Assembly (NCBI GenBank): GCA_030789695.1
Contig: JAULAV010003273.1
Location: forward strand, 1-64,000
DNA: 64,000 bases
From: Scilla litardierei
Lineage: Eukaryota; Streptophyta; Magnoliopsida; Asparagales; Asparagaceae
Reading direction: 5' to 3'
A program made the position numbers and the translations under genes. Shown piece by piece: positions 20,356-30,600 of the stretch (positions are counted from its first letter, which is position 1; each line of letters starts with the position of its first letter). The notes beneath the pieces are model-generated. The model made no database searches and had not been told where the DNA came from. It was given only the letters and a program-made list of their open reading frames with translations.

Positions 20356-22517
20356 ATGGCTATGCTTAGGATAGGTGATTTCGCGTCGGGGTCAGGGGAC
20401 CCCCCAGTGCTCGAGTCTGGAGACCTTCTACCTTCGAGGCCCAGCGTCCCCTCGGGGACACATCCCATACACGACAAGGGGAAGGGTTTGCTTTTTGTGG
20501 ACCCTGTCGGTGATGACGTGGCTCGGGCTGCTGAGAGGTTCGACGTTCCCCCAGTGGTCCTTGGATCACCGTCTATTGTCCCCTTCTCAAAGGTTACGGA
20601 GATCCGAGAGAAGTATTTGTACCATCCATACGACGTCAGGATCCCTTTTAGTGACGAGCGGATTTGCTTTCCGTGTAGCAGGGAGGTCGATGTCTATGTC
20701 GAGATGTTCCGCCTGGGACTCCGTTTCCCCCTTCATCCTTTCATCATCAAAGTCATGGAATTCTTCATGGTGGCCTTGTGCCAGTTGACCCCATACTCCA
20801 TCGCGGTATTGAACGGGTTCATCATGATCTGTTGCGTCCACGGCTTGGAGCCGTCTCTTCCTCTTCTCTTTCACTACTACCAGGTCCAGGCGGTCAGCCA
20901 AGGGTTATGGCAACATCTCCAGGCCTGCACGAGGAGGGAGTGTTTGCTTGGTTTACCCCACTGGGTGGGGGACTGTAGCTCGAGCTATGTTTTCGTTGTT
21001 TTCCCTGGGGACGTCGAGATCTTGACAGGTAGGGGAGGGATATGTCAATATGATTTGACGTTGACCCTCTCCGAGGCTGACCAGGCTGCTGTCCAGCTTC
21101 TGTCGTCTCTGCCCCTAGAGGAGAGGTCGGTCTGGCCTCTGCTGGACGACCTGCTTCTTAAGACCGTCCTGTTGTCTCCCGGTAGGCACTCCTTTTTTCT
21201 TTCCGCTTTCCCTCTCACTTACCCTGATCTTCTTTCCTTCTACAGAGATGGCTGGGTGCGAAGTTACTCGCAATATTGACGAGCTCATCCGTCGGGGATC
21301 CGACCGAAGCCGAGGGAACCCTTCGGGCCAGGCGCCCCGCCACTCGGTTGAGGAGGAGGTTCGTTAGGCCGAGCCTGCAGTGGCAAGTGGAGCCCATGGT
21401 CACGGCTGCGCCGCTCCCCCTGGCAGCTACGTATCTCCCCATAGCAGAGGCTACAGGGGCCGAACCCCCCCCCCGCTCCGTCCAAGCAGAGGGAGGCAAT
21501 GTGGGGGCCGGGCTGGCCCCTCACGTGCCCGCGGATGGTCGTAGCATGGGGCGTAAGTGTTTCCCCCCGACGTTCGCTAGGCCCAGCGAGAGGAAGAGAA
21601 GGAAGGAGAGTGAGGAAGTCCGTCCTTCGGTGATTCCGGGGGCATCGGTTGCCTCGGGCGAAACCCTCCCGCTGGCCCTGGTGGACACCCCTGTTGTCTC
21701 GGCCGAGCCGTCCTTGGTGGGAGCCAGTGGGGTGCTGGCAAACCTCCTGACTGGCCCCGAGGTTACACCTGGGGACTCGGTATTTGTTGACCGAGCCGTG
21801 GCCACCCAGCTGGCACAGAACTCCGTCCTCCCGAGGGACCGCTCTCTCCTGGAGAGAGCCCCCTCCGACCGACTACCGGACTCCTTGGTCTGGCAGCTTC
21901 AATAGGTTTGGTCGCTTTGTTGCTTTCAAACCTACCTCTTGATTCCTATTTGCGTAACTTTTTCTTCTTTACAGGCCACTGTGATGGCCGTCGAGGCACA
22001 ACACCGGTCGGCCCAGGCGAGAGACCTCGAGGAGTCCTCGGCTCGGGAGCGTTTGAGGACCGGGGCGGCCGAGGTGTCCATCGAAGAGGCACGTATGGAG
22101 GCTCGACAACTTTGACGTCGGGTGGACGAGCTTGCCTCCGAAGTGCAGGACCTCAAGGGGGCACTGGCCGAAGCTCAGAGGTCGGCCCAAGAGGGGGAAG
22201 AAGTATTCCTTCGGAAGAGGAGCGATCTCTGGAATGAGCTAGAAGCCCAGCGTCAGACGACCCAGTTCGTCGAGGAGGTGGAGAGGGGCGTTGATGGGGT
22301 CCTGAGGCTGCGGATCCCGGAGGTCCTCAGGGAAGCCTTCGGCTCCCACGAGGACCTCCTGGCCCCTCGGATTGTTGAGGTTTTCTGAGACTCCTTCCAG
22401 CAGTTCGCAGAACACGCCCGACAACCACTCCCACCCATGGCAGGTCCCGCATACCCCCCACGCTTCGAGCAAGGTGAGGTTCCAGATGACGCTTCCTCAT
22501 GTGCCCCGGGACCTTAA
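20356..22517 (+). pseudogene. Antisense additional ORF of Tat-type element ('putative gypsy type transposon' family), probably spliced
   Basis: The ATG at 20356 (context CCCCATGG) opens a 274-codon stretch to about 21181. It resembles the plant domain family named 'putative gypsy type transposon' (Pfam PF04195): EKYLYHPYDVRIPFSDERIC, VDVYVEMFRLGLRFPLHPF, ILNGFIMIC-like and FPGDVEIL motifs. Intron-like GT...AG gaps at 21182-21245 and 21906-21974 link it to a basic/proline-rich region and then to a coiled-coil region (ARDLEESSARERLR, RRVDELASEVQDLKGALAEA) ending at 22517. The second gap is 69 nt and keeps the frame. Stops are TAG just before the gap, TGA near 22114 and TGA at 22386, all explicable as C-to-T changes; one extra frameshift lies in the middle part. 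The function of this family is unknown. Confidence 0.7.
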
Positions 22518-22519
22518 GG

Positions 22520-22979
22520 GGCACTTCTCTATTTTGTTCCCTCTTGACTTGTAATACCGAACACTTTTCGTAATGTATAAATATTTTTCGTTGGTCCATG
22601 TATATTTCGCCATTTTTCTTGTTGTCTGGGCATTCTTTTGGCAGAGTTGCTTTGCATAGGATGGGGGCACTTGGTCTCTTTGATCTTCTGTTACGTTTGA
22701 CCTGGTCGGGAAAATGATTGTGAAGGGTCTTCGAGACTTTGTGTCCGTCGGCCCAATAGACTGGGGCCTTGGAGGTGCTCTCGGCTGACCTGCTATGGCT
22801 TTTCCCTCGTTCGCGATCATCGGGCCAGTCAGGTGACCGCCTCACAAACTATGGGTTTGCCCTCAGTCTTACGTCCAGTCGAGGGCTCAGCCTGCGGGAG
22901 GAATCGCCCCCGGTCCCTCGGCTGACGGGATCGTCGGGGCTGCAAGGGGTGTTATCCCCAAGCTTATACCCATCTAATA
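22520..22979. other. Non-coding linker of the Tat-type element
   Basis: No gene is visible. AT-rich sequence near 22560-22610 follows the end of the antisense ORF and could hold its 3' end. From about 22860 imperfect versions of the downstream minisatellite words appear. Confidence 0.45.
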
Positions 22980-23735
22980 TTCAGACCTGCTGGGGGAGTT
23001 GCCTCCAGCCTTACGGTTGATCAAGTTGGCTGGTCTACGGGGGGAGCTATCCCTCGGCTTATGGCCAACCAATGGTCCCGCCTGCTGGGGGAGTTGCCCC
23101 CAGCCTTACGGACGGGCTCGGTGATCGACCTGCTGGGGGAGTTGCCCCCTGCCTTACGATTGGTTGGGTCGACTGGTCAGTGTGGGGAGCTACCCCTCAG
23201 CTTATGACCAATCGACGTTCCCGCTTGCTGGGGGAGTTGCCCCCAGCCTTACGTACGGGCTTGGTGATCGGCCTGCTGGGGTAATCCCCCCAGCCTTACG
23301 GTCAGTCAGGTCGACTGGTCAGCAGGGGGAGCTACCCCTCGGCTTATAACCAATTAACGTTCCTGCCTGCTGGGGGAGTTTCCCCCAGCCTTACAGACGG
23401 GTCGGTGATCGTCCTGCTGGGGGAGTTTCCCCCAGCCTTATGGTCGGTTGGGTCGACTAGTCAGCGGGGGAGCTACCCCTCGGCTTATGACCAATCGATG
23501 TTCCTGCATACTGGGGGAGTTTCCCCCAGCCTTACAGACAGGCTCAGTGATCGTCCTGCTAGGGAGTTGCCCCCAGCCTTACGGTCGGTGGGTCGGCTGG
23601 TCAGCGAGGTGAGCTACCCCTCGGCTTGCGACCAACCGACGTTCCCGCCTGCTGGGAGAGTTGCCCCCAGCCTTACGGACGGGCTCGACAATTAGCATGC
23701 TAGGGAAGTTGCCCCAGCCTTTTGGTTGATCGTTT
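22980..23735. repeat. ~140-bp minisatellite in the Tat-type element
   Basis: Five or so tandem copies occur. The landmark (C)GACGTTCC(C/T)GC recurs at about 23214, 23356, 23495 and 23634, a period of about 140 bp. Each unit holds two copies of a perfect 8-bp hairpin GCTGGGGG-AGTTG-CCCCCAGC followed by CTTACGG, plus a GGGGAGCTACCCCTCGGCTTAT segment. Short frames in this region are produced by the repeat. Confidence 0.85.
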
Positions 23736-23989
23736 CGTTTCCCTCCCCCGGGAGGGGACTTCCTGCCTGTCCTGCAGTCGATCGCCCAACCAACTAAAGT
23801 GATAGATAAAGAGCTGTACTTACATGGTTCTTTCCATTCCTCGAACCTGTGCGTACATTTGGAGTAAAAACAAAAAACAGAGAAGACGAGGGCAAGCTAG
23901 CCTTGCCCAGGTGAGGCGGCGGCTGGTAGTCCCGCCAGCTCACTCGATGATGCGCATGGCCGTCTGGACCATATTCATCTTCTTCCCCT

Positions 23990-25281
23990 CGTCCGCTTGC
24001 TTGGATGTCCCTTCACCAGGGGCGGGGGCTGAGTCGTCGGTGAAGTTCTTTAAGTGCCCCTAGTTGACCAGCTTCTCTATATCCTTTTTTAGGTGACAGC
24101 AGTCATCAGTGTCATGGACGTTGTCCTTGTGATACTTGCAATACTTCTCCTCGTCCTTTCTGCCTCTCTTCATCCTCAGAGGCGGCCTACTAAAGTGCCC
24201 CTCCTTTTGAGCGTGCGCGAGGACGACATCCGGGTGGCGTTTGGCCTGGAGGGTCGTGGCTCCTCCCTGCACTGCTTTCCTTTGGCCCTCTTCTCCCACC
24301 GATGCTCGTCAGGGCTACGGCACTCTCTCTCGTTACGCTTGAATCCCTGCTTTGTTCCCATCGGGCGGCTTCCGTCGTCCTCGGCCAGCGCCTCTTCCAT
24401 CAGCATGTAGTGGTCCGCCCTAGCTATGACGCCGGCGAGGTCTTTCGGTGGATCGTTGTGCAGCTATTTTCTCAGTCCCCTATGTCGGAGCCTTTTCTTC
24501 AGGGCCGTCTTGACGACCAACTCGGGGCAGCTCTCCACATTCAGTCATTCTGCGTTGAAGCGACACATGTAGTGCCTCAAGGTTTCGCCATGACCCTGCA
24601 CCACATTGAATAGGAGTTCTGAATCCGGTTTTACCTGACGTCTGGCCATGAATTGTGTGTAGAACTACTGGGAGAGGTCCATGAAGTTATCGATGGAACG
24701 GTTAGGAATACCATGGTACCAACTCCAGGCCGCTCTCCGGAGGGTGGAATAAAAGCTTTTACAGAGCAGGGTGTCATCAGCCCCTTGAAACGTCATGACC
24801 CCTTCATAGTCCATCACGTGGTCCTCTGGATTGCTTGTGCCATCATACTTCTCCAATGTCGGCACTTTGAACCTGGAGGGCACCCGTGCCTTGGTTATCC
24901 ATCGGGACAGCGGACAACGGTCGCCTCTAGCACCCCCGGGCGCCCTCCAGCGCACACACCATTGTTGCCTGGCCATAATGAGCGAGCGTGGTCACGCCGG
25001 GGGCTCGCCTGTGTTCCTGCTGAGCTGTGGGCAGGGGTTGATTGGCAGGCGCTCCTCTTCTCCCCACAGTAGTCTTGCTTCTTCGGTTTTGCTCGAGGGG
25101 GACTTCTGCTCCGACGGGGTTGGTCCTCCGAGGCTCGGTGGCCGGCCGGCCGCCGATTTGTAGAGCCCGGTCGCCAAGACAAGGTGGTAACCGATTCTCC
25201 TCCAACTGGCTTGAGTCCCATTCCCTCTCCTTCACGGGATGAGGTGGGAATAAGGGACATCTTCAGGATGAAGCCCGGCAT
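23990..25281 (-). pseudogene. Tat-type gag, frameshifted
   Basis: From the minus-strand ATG at 25281 the first frame runs to 24895 and is then replaced by another frame. The core signature lies at about 24890-24665: PSRFKVPTLEKYDGTSNPED, YEGVMTFQGADDTLLCKSF and WSWYHGIPNRSI, as in plant Ty3/gypsy gag (retrotransposon gag family). Further along, HYMCRFNAE (about 24580), a charged linker, and the histidine/cysteine stretch YCKYHKDNVHDTDDCCHLKK (about 24140-24080) mark the Tat-like zinc-binding end. It would have formed particles. Several stops and at least two frameshifts are present. The protein breaks off before protease. Confidence 0.82.
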
Positions 25282-25309
25282 GGTAAATCACTGTTTCAGG
25301 TTGGTTGCT

Positions 25310-26857
25310 TGACGTGCGTTTATATTTCATATATTTGCGCACATTTCCCTCCGTGTTTTTCCATATTTTACTGTCGTCTTATATTCGTTTTCTCGTGTTT
25401 TCTTGTTTTCTTTCACTTCTCCATTTTTTCCGTATTTTGCAGAAGTTTGCTGGCATAGGGGACATAAAACAACGATATCGCAAGTCCCCGAAGCAACGGG
25501 AGGAGTCACGCGTGATCCAGGGGGTCAAACGACGATGATATCATCTTTTAGCCCCTCACCCGGTCGGTTGACTTGTCAACCGATCAGGTGATGCATGCGT
25601 GCACCACCCAGACGCAGCTTGGAGCTCACAAGAAGTTACCCGGTCGGTTCAGTGACCGGGTCAAAAGCCCAAACTCTCTGGAATTCGAAGCTGATTGCCA
25701 ACCGATCGGGTGACCTTCACCCGATCGGTTCACCTGTAGCTGAATCTCAAAAGCCAAGACACGGTCAGCTCAACCGGCCTCCTCACCCGACTGTACCAAG
25801 ATCCAACCGGTCACATTCATATGTCAACCGACCGGTTCATCCTGACCGGGTGAAGTCCCGCATCTCGCTGCCAAAGTTTGAAGCAGGTCACCCGATCGGT
25901 TGACTTGTCAACCGATCGGGTGATATCTTTTCCTATATATAGAACCCTAGATTTTCCAGAAACCGAAGTTGGTTATTTTTTGCTGTTTTCTTCATTTTGT
26001 GACGGCTGTAATTTCCCAGTTTTTGTAAGTTTCATATCATTGTCAAACTTTAGTATTATCTTAATTGCTTTACTACCATTGCATTTCTATTGTCTGATCA
26101 TGATTTTTACGGTCGATTTCTGTTTAGATCGCTTTTTATTAAATATGTGTGAGTAATTCCCAAATCTGGGATTTTGGCAGAAACCCCTTCGTGGGCTCTT
26201 CCCGATGCATCCATAGGGCTAGGAAATCGATAGGGATTAGGAATCTAACGGTTACGCGGGGTGTCTTATTGTCATCGGTGGAAAAAAGACCGCCTTTGAT
26301 CGTTGGGCCAAGGGGGAATAAACTTGGCGGTTGACTCCCAATCCATAGCTCATGCCCTTAGCGTAGACGTCGAATCCTAGCACGCGGGAGCGGTAGGATG
26401 AGACGTTGGGAGTTATCGTTGCGAGCTTAGTGCTCCCGGAGTGCCCACTGATCGAACCCGGGAAGTCCGGCGTATCATCCTGGGCACCGACCGGAATATC
26501 GGGCCCATGGGACACTGGTACCACTCTTAGAGGTAACGTCTCACCATTAGACCCTAATTCCGATCGCTATCCTACCCGTAGCCATATCGGCGAGAGTCGC
26601 TCGATAGGGTGGAAACCAAAGTCCCGGGGTTTTCCTTTATATTGTCTATACCTTGCATTCCTTTTACCGTGACAACCCATCATCTGATCCGGGCTAGCTC
26701 GCCCATGGGGTGATTTTGATCCTCTTTGACACAAGCACATCCACGCCTCCCTGAGTTCGACCCCCAAGCCACACTACAATACCATGCGCTTGCGGTTACA
26801 AATATTTAAATCTCACGCCCCCGATCACATCTTTGCACGCATTAGCGGGGGGCGTCA
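25310..26857 (+). repeat. 5' LTR of element A
   Basis: This LTR starts TGACGTGCG and ends GGCGTCA. It has a palindromic word array (25556-25922), a TATA box (25934-25941) and a long transcribed part ending in a conserved GCGCTTGCGGTTACAAATATTTAAATC segment. It lacks a ~27-bp segment present in the 3' LTR (near 33930-33958) between two GGAGT words, a short direct-repeat deletion. Confidence 0.93.
25556..25941 (+). promoter_or_regulatory. Palindromic word array plus TATA box in A 5' LTR
   Basis: At least nine variants of AACCGATCGGGT (core CCGATCGG, CCGGTCGG or CCGACCGG) and its reverse complement occur in alternating orientation. The last pair forms a 16-bp-stem hairpin, TCACCCGATCGGTTGA, CTTG, then its complement, at about 25888-25923. 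Twelve bp downstream lies CTATATATAGA (TATA at 25934-25941), the likely core promoter of the element. Confidence 0.8.
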
Positions 26858-26864
26858 AGCTTTA

Positions 26865-26882
26865 TGGCACCGTTGCCGGGGA
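26865..26882 (+). promoter_or_regulatory. Primer binding site of element A
   Basis: TGGCACCGTTGCCGGGGA lies seven bases after the LTR end (spacer AGCTTTA). It matches the TGGCGCCGTTGCCGGGGA primer site of Athila-type elements, usually attributed to tRNA-Asp, with one change. Elements B and C have the unmutated version. Confidence 0.9.
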
Positions 26883-27056
26883 GGCAACGTGCTTGTTATT
26901 TTTGGATTTCATGAACCCTAGTGTCTAGCTCACATCCCTACCTCGCGATAATTTTCGCATTCTTCTTTTTCCTTTTTATCTTCTTATTTTTATTTTTATC
27001 TCTTATCTTATCTGTTTCTTTCCCACTTTTCACTTTACGGGTGTTTGTTGTTTTTC

Positions 27057-29786
27057 ATGCGCAGGAGTTCAAGAAGTCTCGACGACTTGATCCCTATTGA
27101 TCCAGAGATAAACGCCACCCTAAGGCGTTTCCGAGAAGCGAAGAAGAGAGGATCCTGAAGCCATGGGGGAGAACACCCCGCCTCACAAGTCCCTGTTGGA
27201 GTACTCGATGCCTTCCATCGAGTCCACCTCGGCAATCCGTCCTCCAGCTATTACGGCCCAAAGCTTTGAGCTTAAGCCATCTTTGGTGACGTGGATCCAG
27301 CAGGATCAATTTTCGGGTGCACCCATGGAGAGCCCGATTGAACATTTAGACTCCTTCTTGGAGAAATGTGACACCTTCCGGATAAACTGTGTCACAACTG
27401 AGGCGATCCGACTGAAGCTGTTCCCCTTCTCCTTGCGAGATAAGGCCAAACTGTGGCTTAGGGGGAAGGACCTGAATACATTCAACACCTAGGAGAAGCT
27501 CTCAAATGCTTTCCTGACGAAGTTCTTTCCTCTTGGGAAGACCATGAAGCTGAGGAGTGAGATCTCCTCCTTCTCCCAGGCCAGCCACGAGTCTCTGCAC
27601 GAAGCCTGGACCAGATACAAGGAGATGCAGAGAAGATGTCCCCACCATGAGCTCCCCAAGTGGCAGATCATAAATCTGTTTTATAATGGGTTGACGGACG
27701 ATTTAAAATCTTCCATGGACGCCGCGGCTGGAGGGTCCTTTATGTCAAGAAGCGAAGAAGATACCGGACAGATTCTTGAAAATATGGCATCCAACAATGA
27801 GCGGTGGTGTGACGAGAGAGCCACACCTAGATCTGGGGGCATACACAGAGTCGAGGACGTCGACAAATTGTCAAGCAAGTTTGACTTGCTGTCGACCCAG
27901 ATCTCCGCATTGATGGTAGGCGCCGGTGGCGCCGGTACACAACAGATTGCTGCGGTGGAGTCCGAAGTTTTTGGAGAGTTCGACGGTGGTGACATCTCAC
28001 CACCGTTGGATCAGGCGAGCGCATTATTTTACAATCCTACAGGGAATGCGCCTTTTCCACCACGAACCAACTCCAATCCGGCCTACTCTCCCAACAACCG
28101 GAATCATCCTAACCTTAGCTACTGAGCGCCTTATAAACAGCCGGCTCAGCAACAACAGCAGATATATCATCCGGCTAGGCCTCAGCAGCAGTTTCAGCAG
28201 CAGCAATTTCAGCAGCAACAACCTCCACAACAGTATCAACAGTATGCTCCTAGGAATCAGAAGCCCATCCAGCAGCAATACAGCCAGCAGAGGGCCATCT
28301 CTCCGGTTGAGTCCCTCTTGACTCAATACATCGCCAACGAGGAGAAGATAAATCTGAAGCTGGAGATGGGACAAAAAGTCCTCAATGATCAGGTGACCCA
28401 GCTGGGGTTGTAAGTGGCGAACCTTCAGAGACCGCAGAATCTTTTACCGCCACAGCCTGAGGTGAACCCGAGGGGGATAAATTGGACCTTGGCGCTCACG
28501 CATGAGCATGAGAACGTGTCCGCCATCGTCTTGAGGAGCGGAACGAAAATACCCACGATAATGCCCCCCAAGGGACCGGAAGCACCGTTGGTCGTGGAAC
28601 GACCAATTGAGAAATTAAATGACGACGGTGCTTCGTCGCCCAAGCCGACTACTCCGAAGGGAGTTCATAGAGAGGAGAAGAAGAAGGATGAGGAAGGGAA
28701 CCTAAGAGTATTCAAGCCCGTTGTGCCTTTCCCACAACGGCTTGCCCAAGCCAAAATCGATGAGAAGTATGGCAAATTCTTTGCCATGGTGAAAGATCCG
28801 AGCTTACAAATCCCCTTCCTCGAGGCCATCGAGACAATTCCCTCATATGCCAAATTTCAGAAAGACTTGGTGACACGGGGATCTAGAAAAGAGAAGGTCG
28901 TGTTAACGGCGGAGTGCAGCGCCCTCATTCAACGCGCAAATCCGCCCAAGCTCAAAGACCCAGGAAGTTTCTCCATCCCTTGCTCTATTGGGGAAGTGCA
29001 AATCCAGAGGGCGCTCGTCGATCTAGGAGCGAGCGTCAGCTTAATGCCCCTATCGCTGTACAAGAGAATAGGGATGGGAGACTTAGAGCCCACTGGCATG
29101 ACATTACAACTTACTGACTGTTCGGTCAAGTACCTGGTGGGAGTAGTGGACGACCTCCCCGTCGATGTGAGAGGAGTACAAGTACCAGTTGATTTTGTGG
29201 TGATGGACATGCCGGAAGACAAGCATACCCCTATTATCCTTGGACGGCCCTTTATGGCAACCACCGGAGTTTTGATAGACGTGGAGAATGGGAAGCTTTC
29301 CCTCAATGTGGGCCAAGAAAGAGTCGAATTTGACTTAGGGTTGTCGATGAAGCATCCAAATCCCCCGGCCGATCCTAGTATCAGTATGCTGGAGAACGAA
29401 GAAGATAGAGCTGTTGAAACAAGTACATGGGAAATACTCTCGAGGAATCCCCCGATAGCTTGGGGGACCTTGGAGAGCAAGTTGGCTCCCCAAAGAATGA
29501 AGTTGCTAATGAGGCGGTCGCGTGGCGTGTGACCCCTCCCGGATTCCCTAAGGCTCCTCCTACGAGGATAAAAGGAAAAGAACCTATGGACCTCACCGGT
29601 GATGAGGTCCGGATCCTGAAAAAGATGGCGGTAGACGCCAATTTGAGGGAGAAGCCCCCGGATCCTGTCGACAAAGGGAGGGTAGTTGAGCGAATCTTCT
29701 TACAGCCACCGACTACACCAAAAGCCATAAGCTCTGGAGTTGAAGAGATGCCGGATTTTGGGCATCACCCGTATCGCCCACCATGA
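27057..29786 (+). pseudogene. Element A gag-pro polyprotein (capsid, Q-rich region, aspartic protease)
   Basis: The ATG at 27057 opens MRRSSRSLDDLIPIDPEI; a frameshift near 27160 leads into the main frame. The capsid shows WIQQDQFSGAPMESPIEHLD, LFPFSLRDKAKLWL, FFPLGKTMKLRSEI, SLHEAWTRYKEMQRRCPHHE and YNGLTDDLKSSMD. A glutamine-rich stretch (28140-28320) stands where a zinc knuckle could be; no CCHC is visible. The protease contains RALVDLGASVSLMPLSLY with the DLGA active-site motif at about 29016-29030, and HTPIILGRPFMATTG. Nonsense changes are TAG (27490), TGA (28126) and TAA (28411), each a C-to-T or G-to-A event. A frameshift near 29450-29530 moves to the last frame, which ends GHHPYRPP, as in element B. 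Confidence 0.92.
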
Positions 29787-29799
29787 ACATCATCAACGT

Positions 29800-29860
29800 G
29801 CGTCGAGCTAACGACGTTAAACAAAAGCACTTCATGGGAGGTAACCCATGCTCTAAACTT
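29800..29860 (+). other. Conserved stem-loop region just after gag-pro
   Basis: Shortly after the stop the sequence CGTCGAGCTAACGACGTTAA is followed by CATGGG-AGGTAA-CCCATG (29833-29850), a perfect 6-bp stem. Element B has the same pair at 51084-51101 with a changed loop (CGGCAA on its sense strand). The block lies between protease and the env-position ORF, exactly where pol would be. It may be an RNA processing or export signal. Confidence 0.6.
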
Positions 29861-29980
29861 TGTTTCAATTTTTAGGATTATTTTTTACTTTATTTTATCT
29901 ATTTTTATAAATAAATCCAGCCGCAAGAACTTCCGTTGTGGAACTTAGGCGATTTGTGGGTTTTTGCAGAAAACAAGGCC

Positions 29981-30245
29981 CCAACCGATCGGTTGATAAC
30001 TCAACCGATCGATTGGGATGAATCAGCTAACTGCCATGTCTGCCACTGAATGAACCGACTGGGTGAGGAAAGAAGAGACCGGTTGGCAGACCGGGTGACC
30101 TGGGGAAACTCTCGGGAAAATTTCAGGGATTTGTCAACCGATCGGGTGACAAAAAGCAAGATCGGTTGAGGGACCGGGTGAGAAACCCTAAACTTTCCGG
30201 AAAATGTGTGGAGCAGTCAACCGATCGAGTGACAACTCACCTGAT
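29981..30245 (+). promoter_or_regulatory. Internal palindromic word array of element A
   Basis: At least seven AACCGATCGGGT-like words occur in both orientations (for example CAACCGATCGGTTGATAAC, TGAACCGACTGGGTGAGG, TCAACCGATCGGGTGAC). This is the same vocabulary as in the LTR but inside the element, about 355 bp upstream of the env-position ATG. Unlike in element B, I see no clear TATA box after it; a CT-rich stretch follows. Confidence 0.65.
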
Positions 30246-30543
30246 CTTGTTCTTCCCCTTAATCAGACCCAATCGATCCCCCCCTCTCCCTATCCATCTC
30301 TCCATCGATTTCGCCCGCACACAAAACCCTAACTTTCACCCACTCTCCCCCAATTTCGAAACTTGCTGAAAGGATTGCCGCGGCTTCACACGTGCTCCTG
30401 TCGAGTAGCATTGGGGCGTCTACGAGCAACGATCTTCATCTCATTTGGGTAAACTCGCTCCTTAGCTCAATTTTTATTTTGCCCTAAATATTTCATTTTG
30501 CTCGTTGGCCGTGTTTGTGTGTATTCATCATCTTTTGCATACG

Positions 30544-30545
<2 letters not shown>

Positions 30546-30588
<43 letters not shown>
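30546..30588. repeat. (CA)n microsatellite, about 21 repeats
   Basis: This is an uninterrupted CACACA run directly before the env-position ATG in element A. The equivalent place in element B lacks it, so it expanded after the copies separated. It generates His-Thr and Val-Cys frames that are not real proteins. Confidence 0.95.
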
Positions 30589-30590
<2 letters not shown>

Positions 30591-30600
30591 CTCCTGCACA

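Larger units (their letters stand above)
18730..25309 (-). mobile_element. Tat-type Ty3/gypsy element, non-autonomous (LTR, antisense ORF, gag; no pol)
   Basis: Read on the minus strand: gag (about 25281-23990), a minisatellite, an extra ORF on the opposite strand (20356-22517), a purine tract ATGGGGGCAAT (about 19993-20003), and a 3' LTR (19992-18730). Gag and the extra ORF carry signatures of the Tat group, in which some members carry an antisense additional ORF between pol and the 3' LTR. No protease, RT, RNase H or integrase is present. The gag-side sequence simply runs into the minisatellite near 23780-23990. The right (5') LTR is almost entirely absent: only TGTTTCAGGTTG at 25292-25303 matches the LTR end at 18730-18741 before element A begins. 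Confidence 0.75.

Noticed and set aside
21276..21905. Separate protein encoded between the two intron-like gaps
   Set aside because: It has no ATG in a good context, and its frame continues into the coiled-coil segment once the 69-nt gap is skipped. It is better explained as the middle part of the antisense ORF.
25292..25309. Remaining 5' LTR of the Tat-type element
   Set aside because: Only 12 bp match the LTR end at 18730. It is suggestive because of its position next to gag, but too short to annotate as a separate feature, and no continuation is found beyond element A.
25556..25930. CRISPR-like array
   Set aside because: The repeats are 9-14 bp, alternate in orientation and have irregular spacers, in a plant LTR. 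There are no cas genes and no regular repeat-spacer structure.
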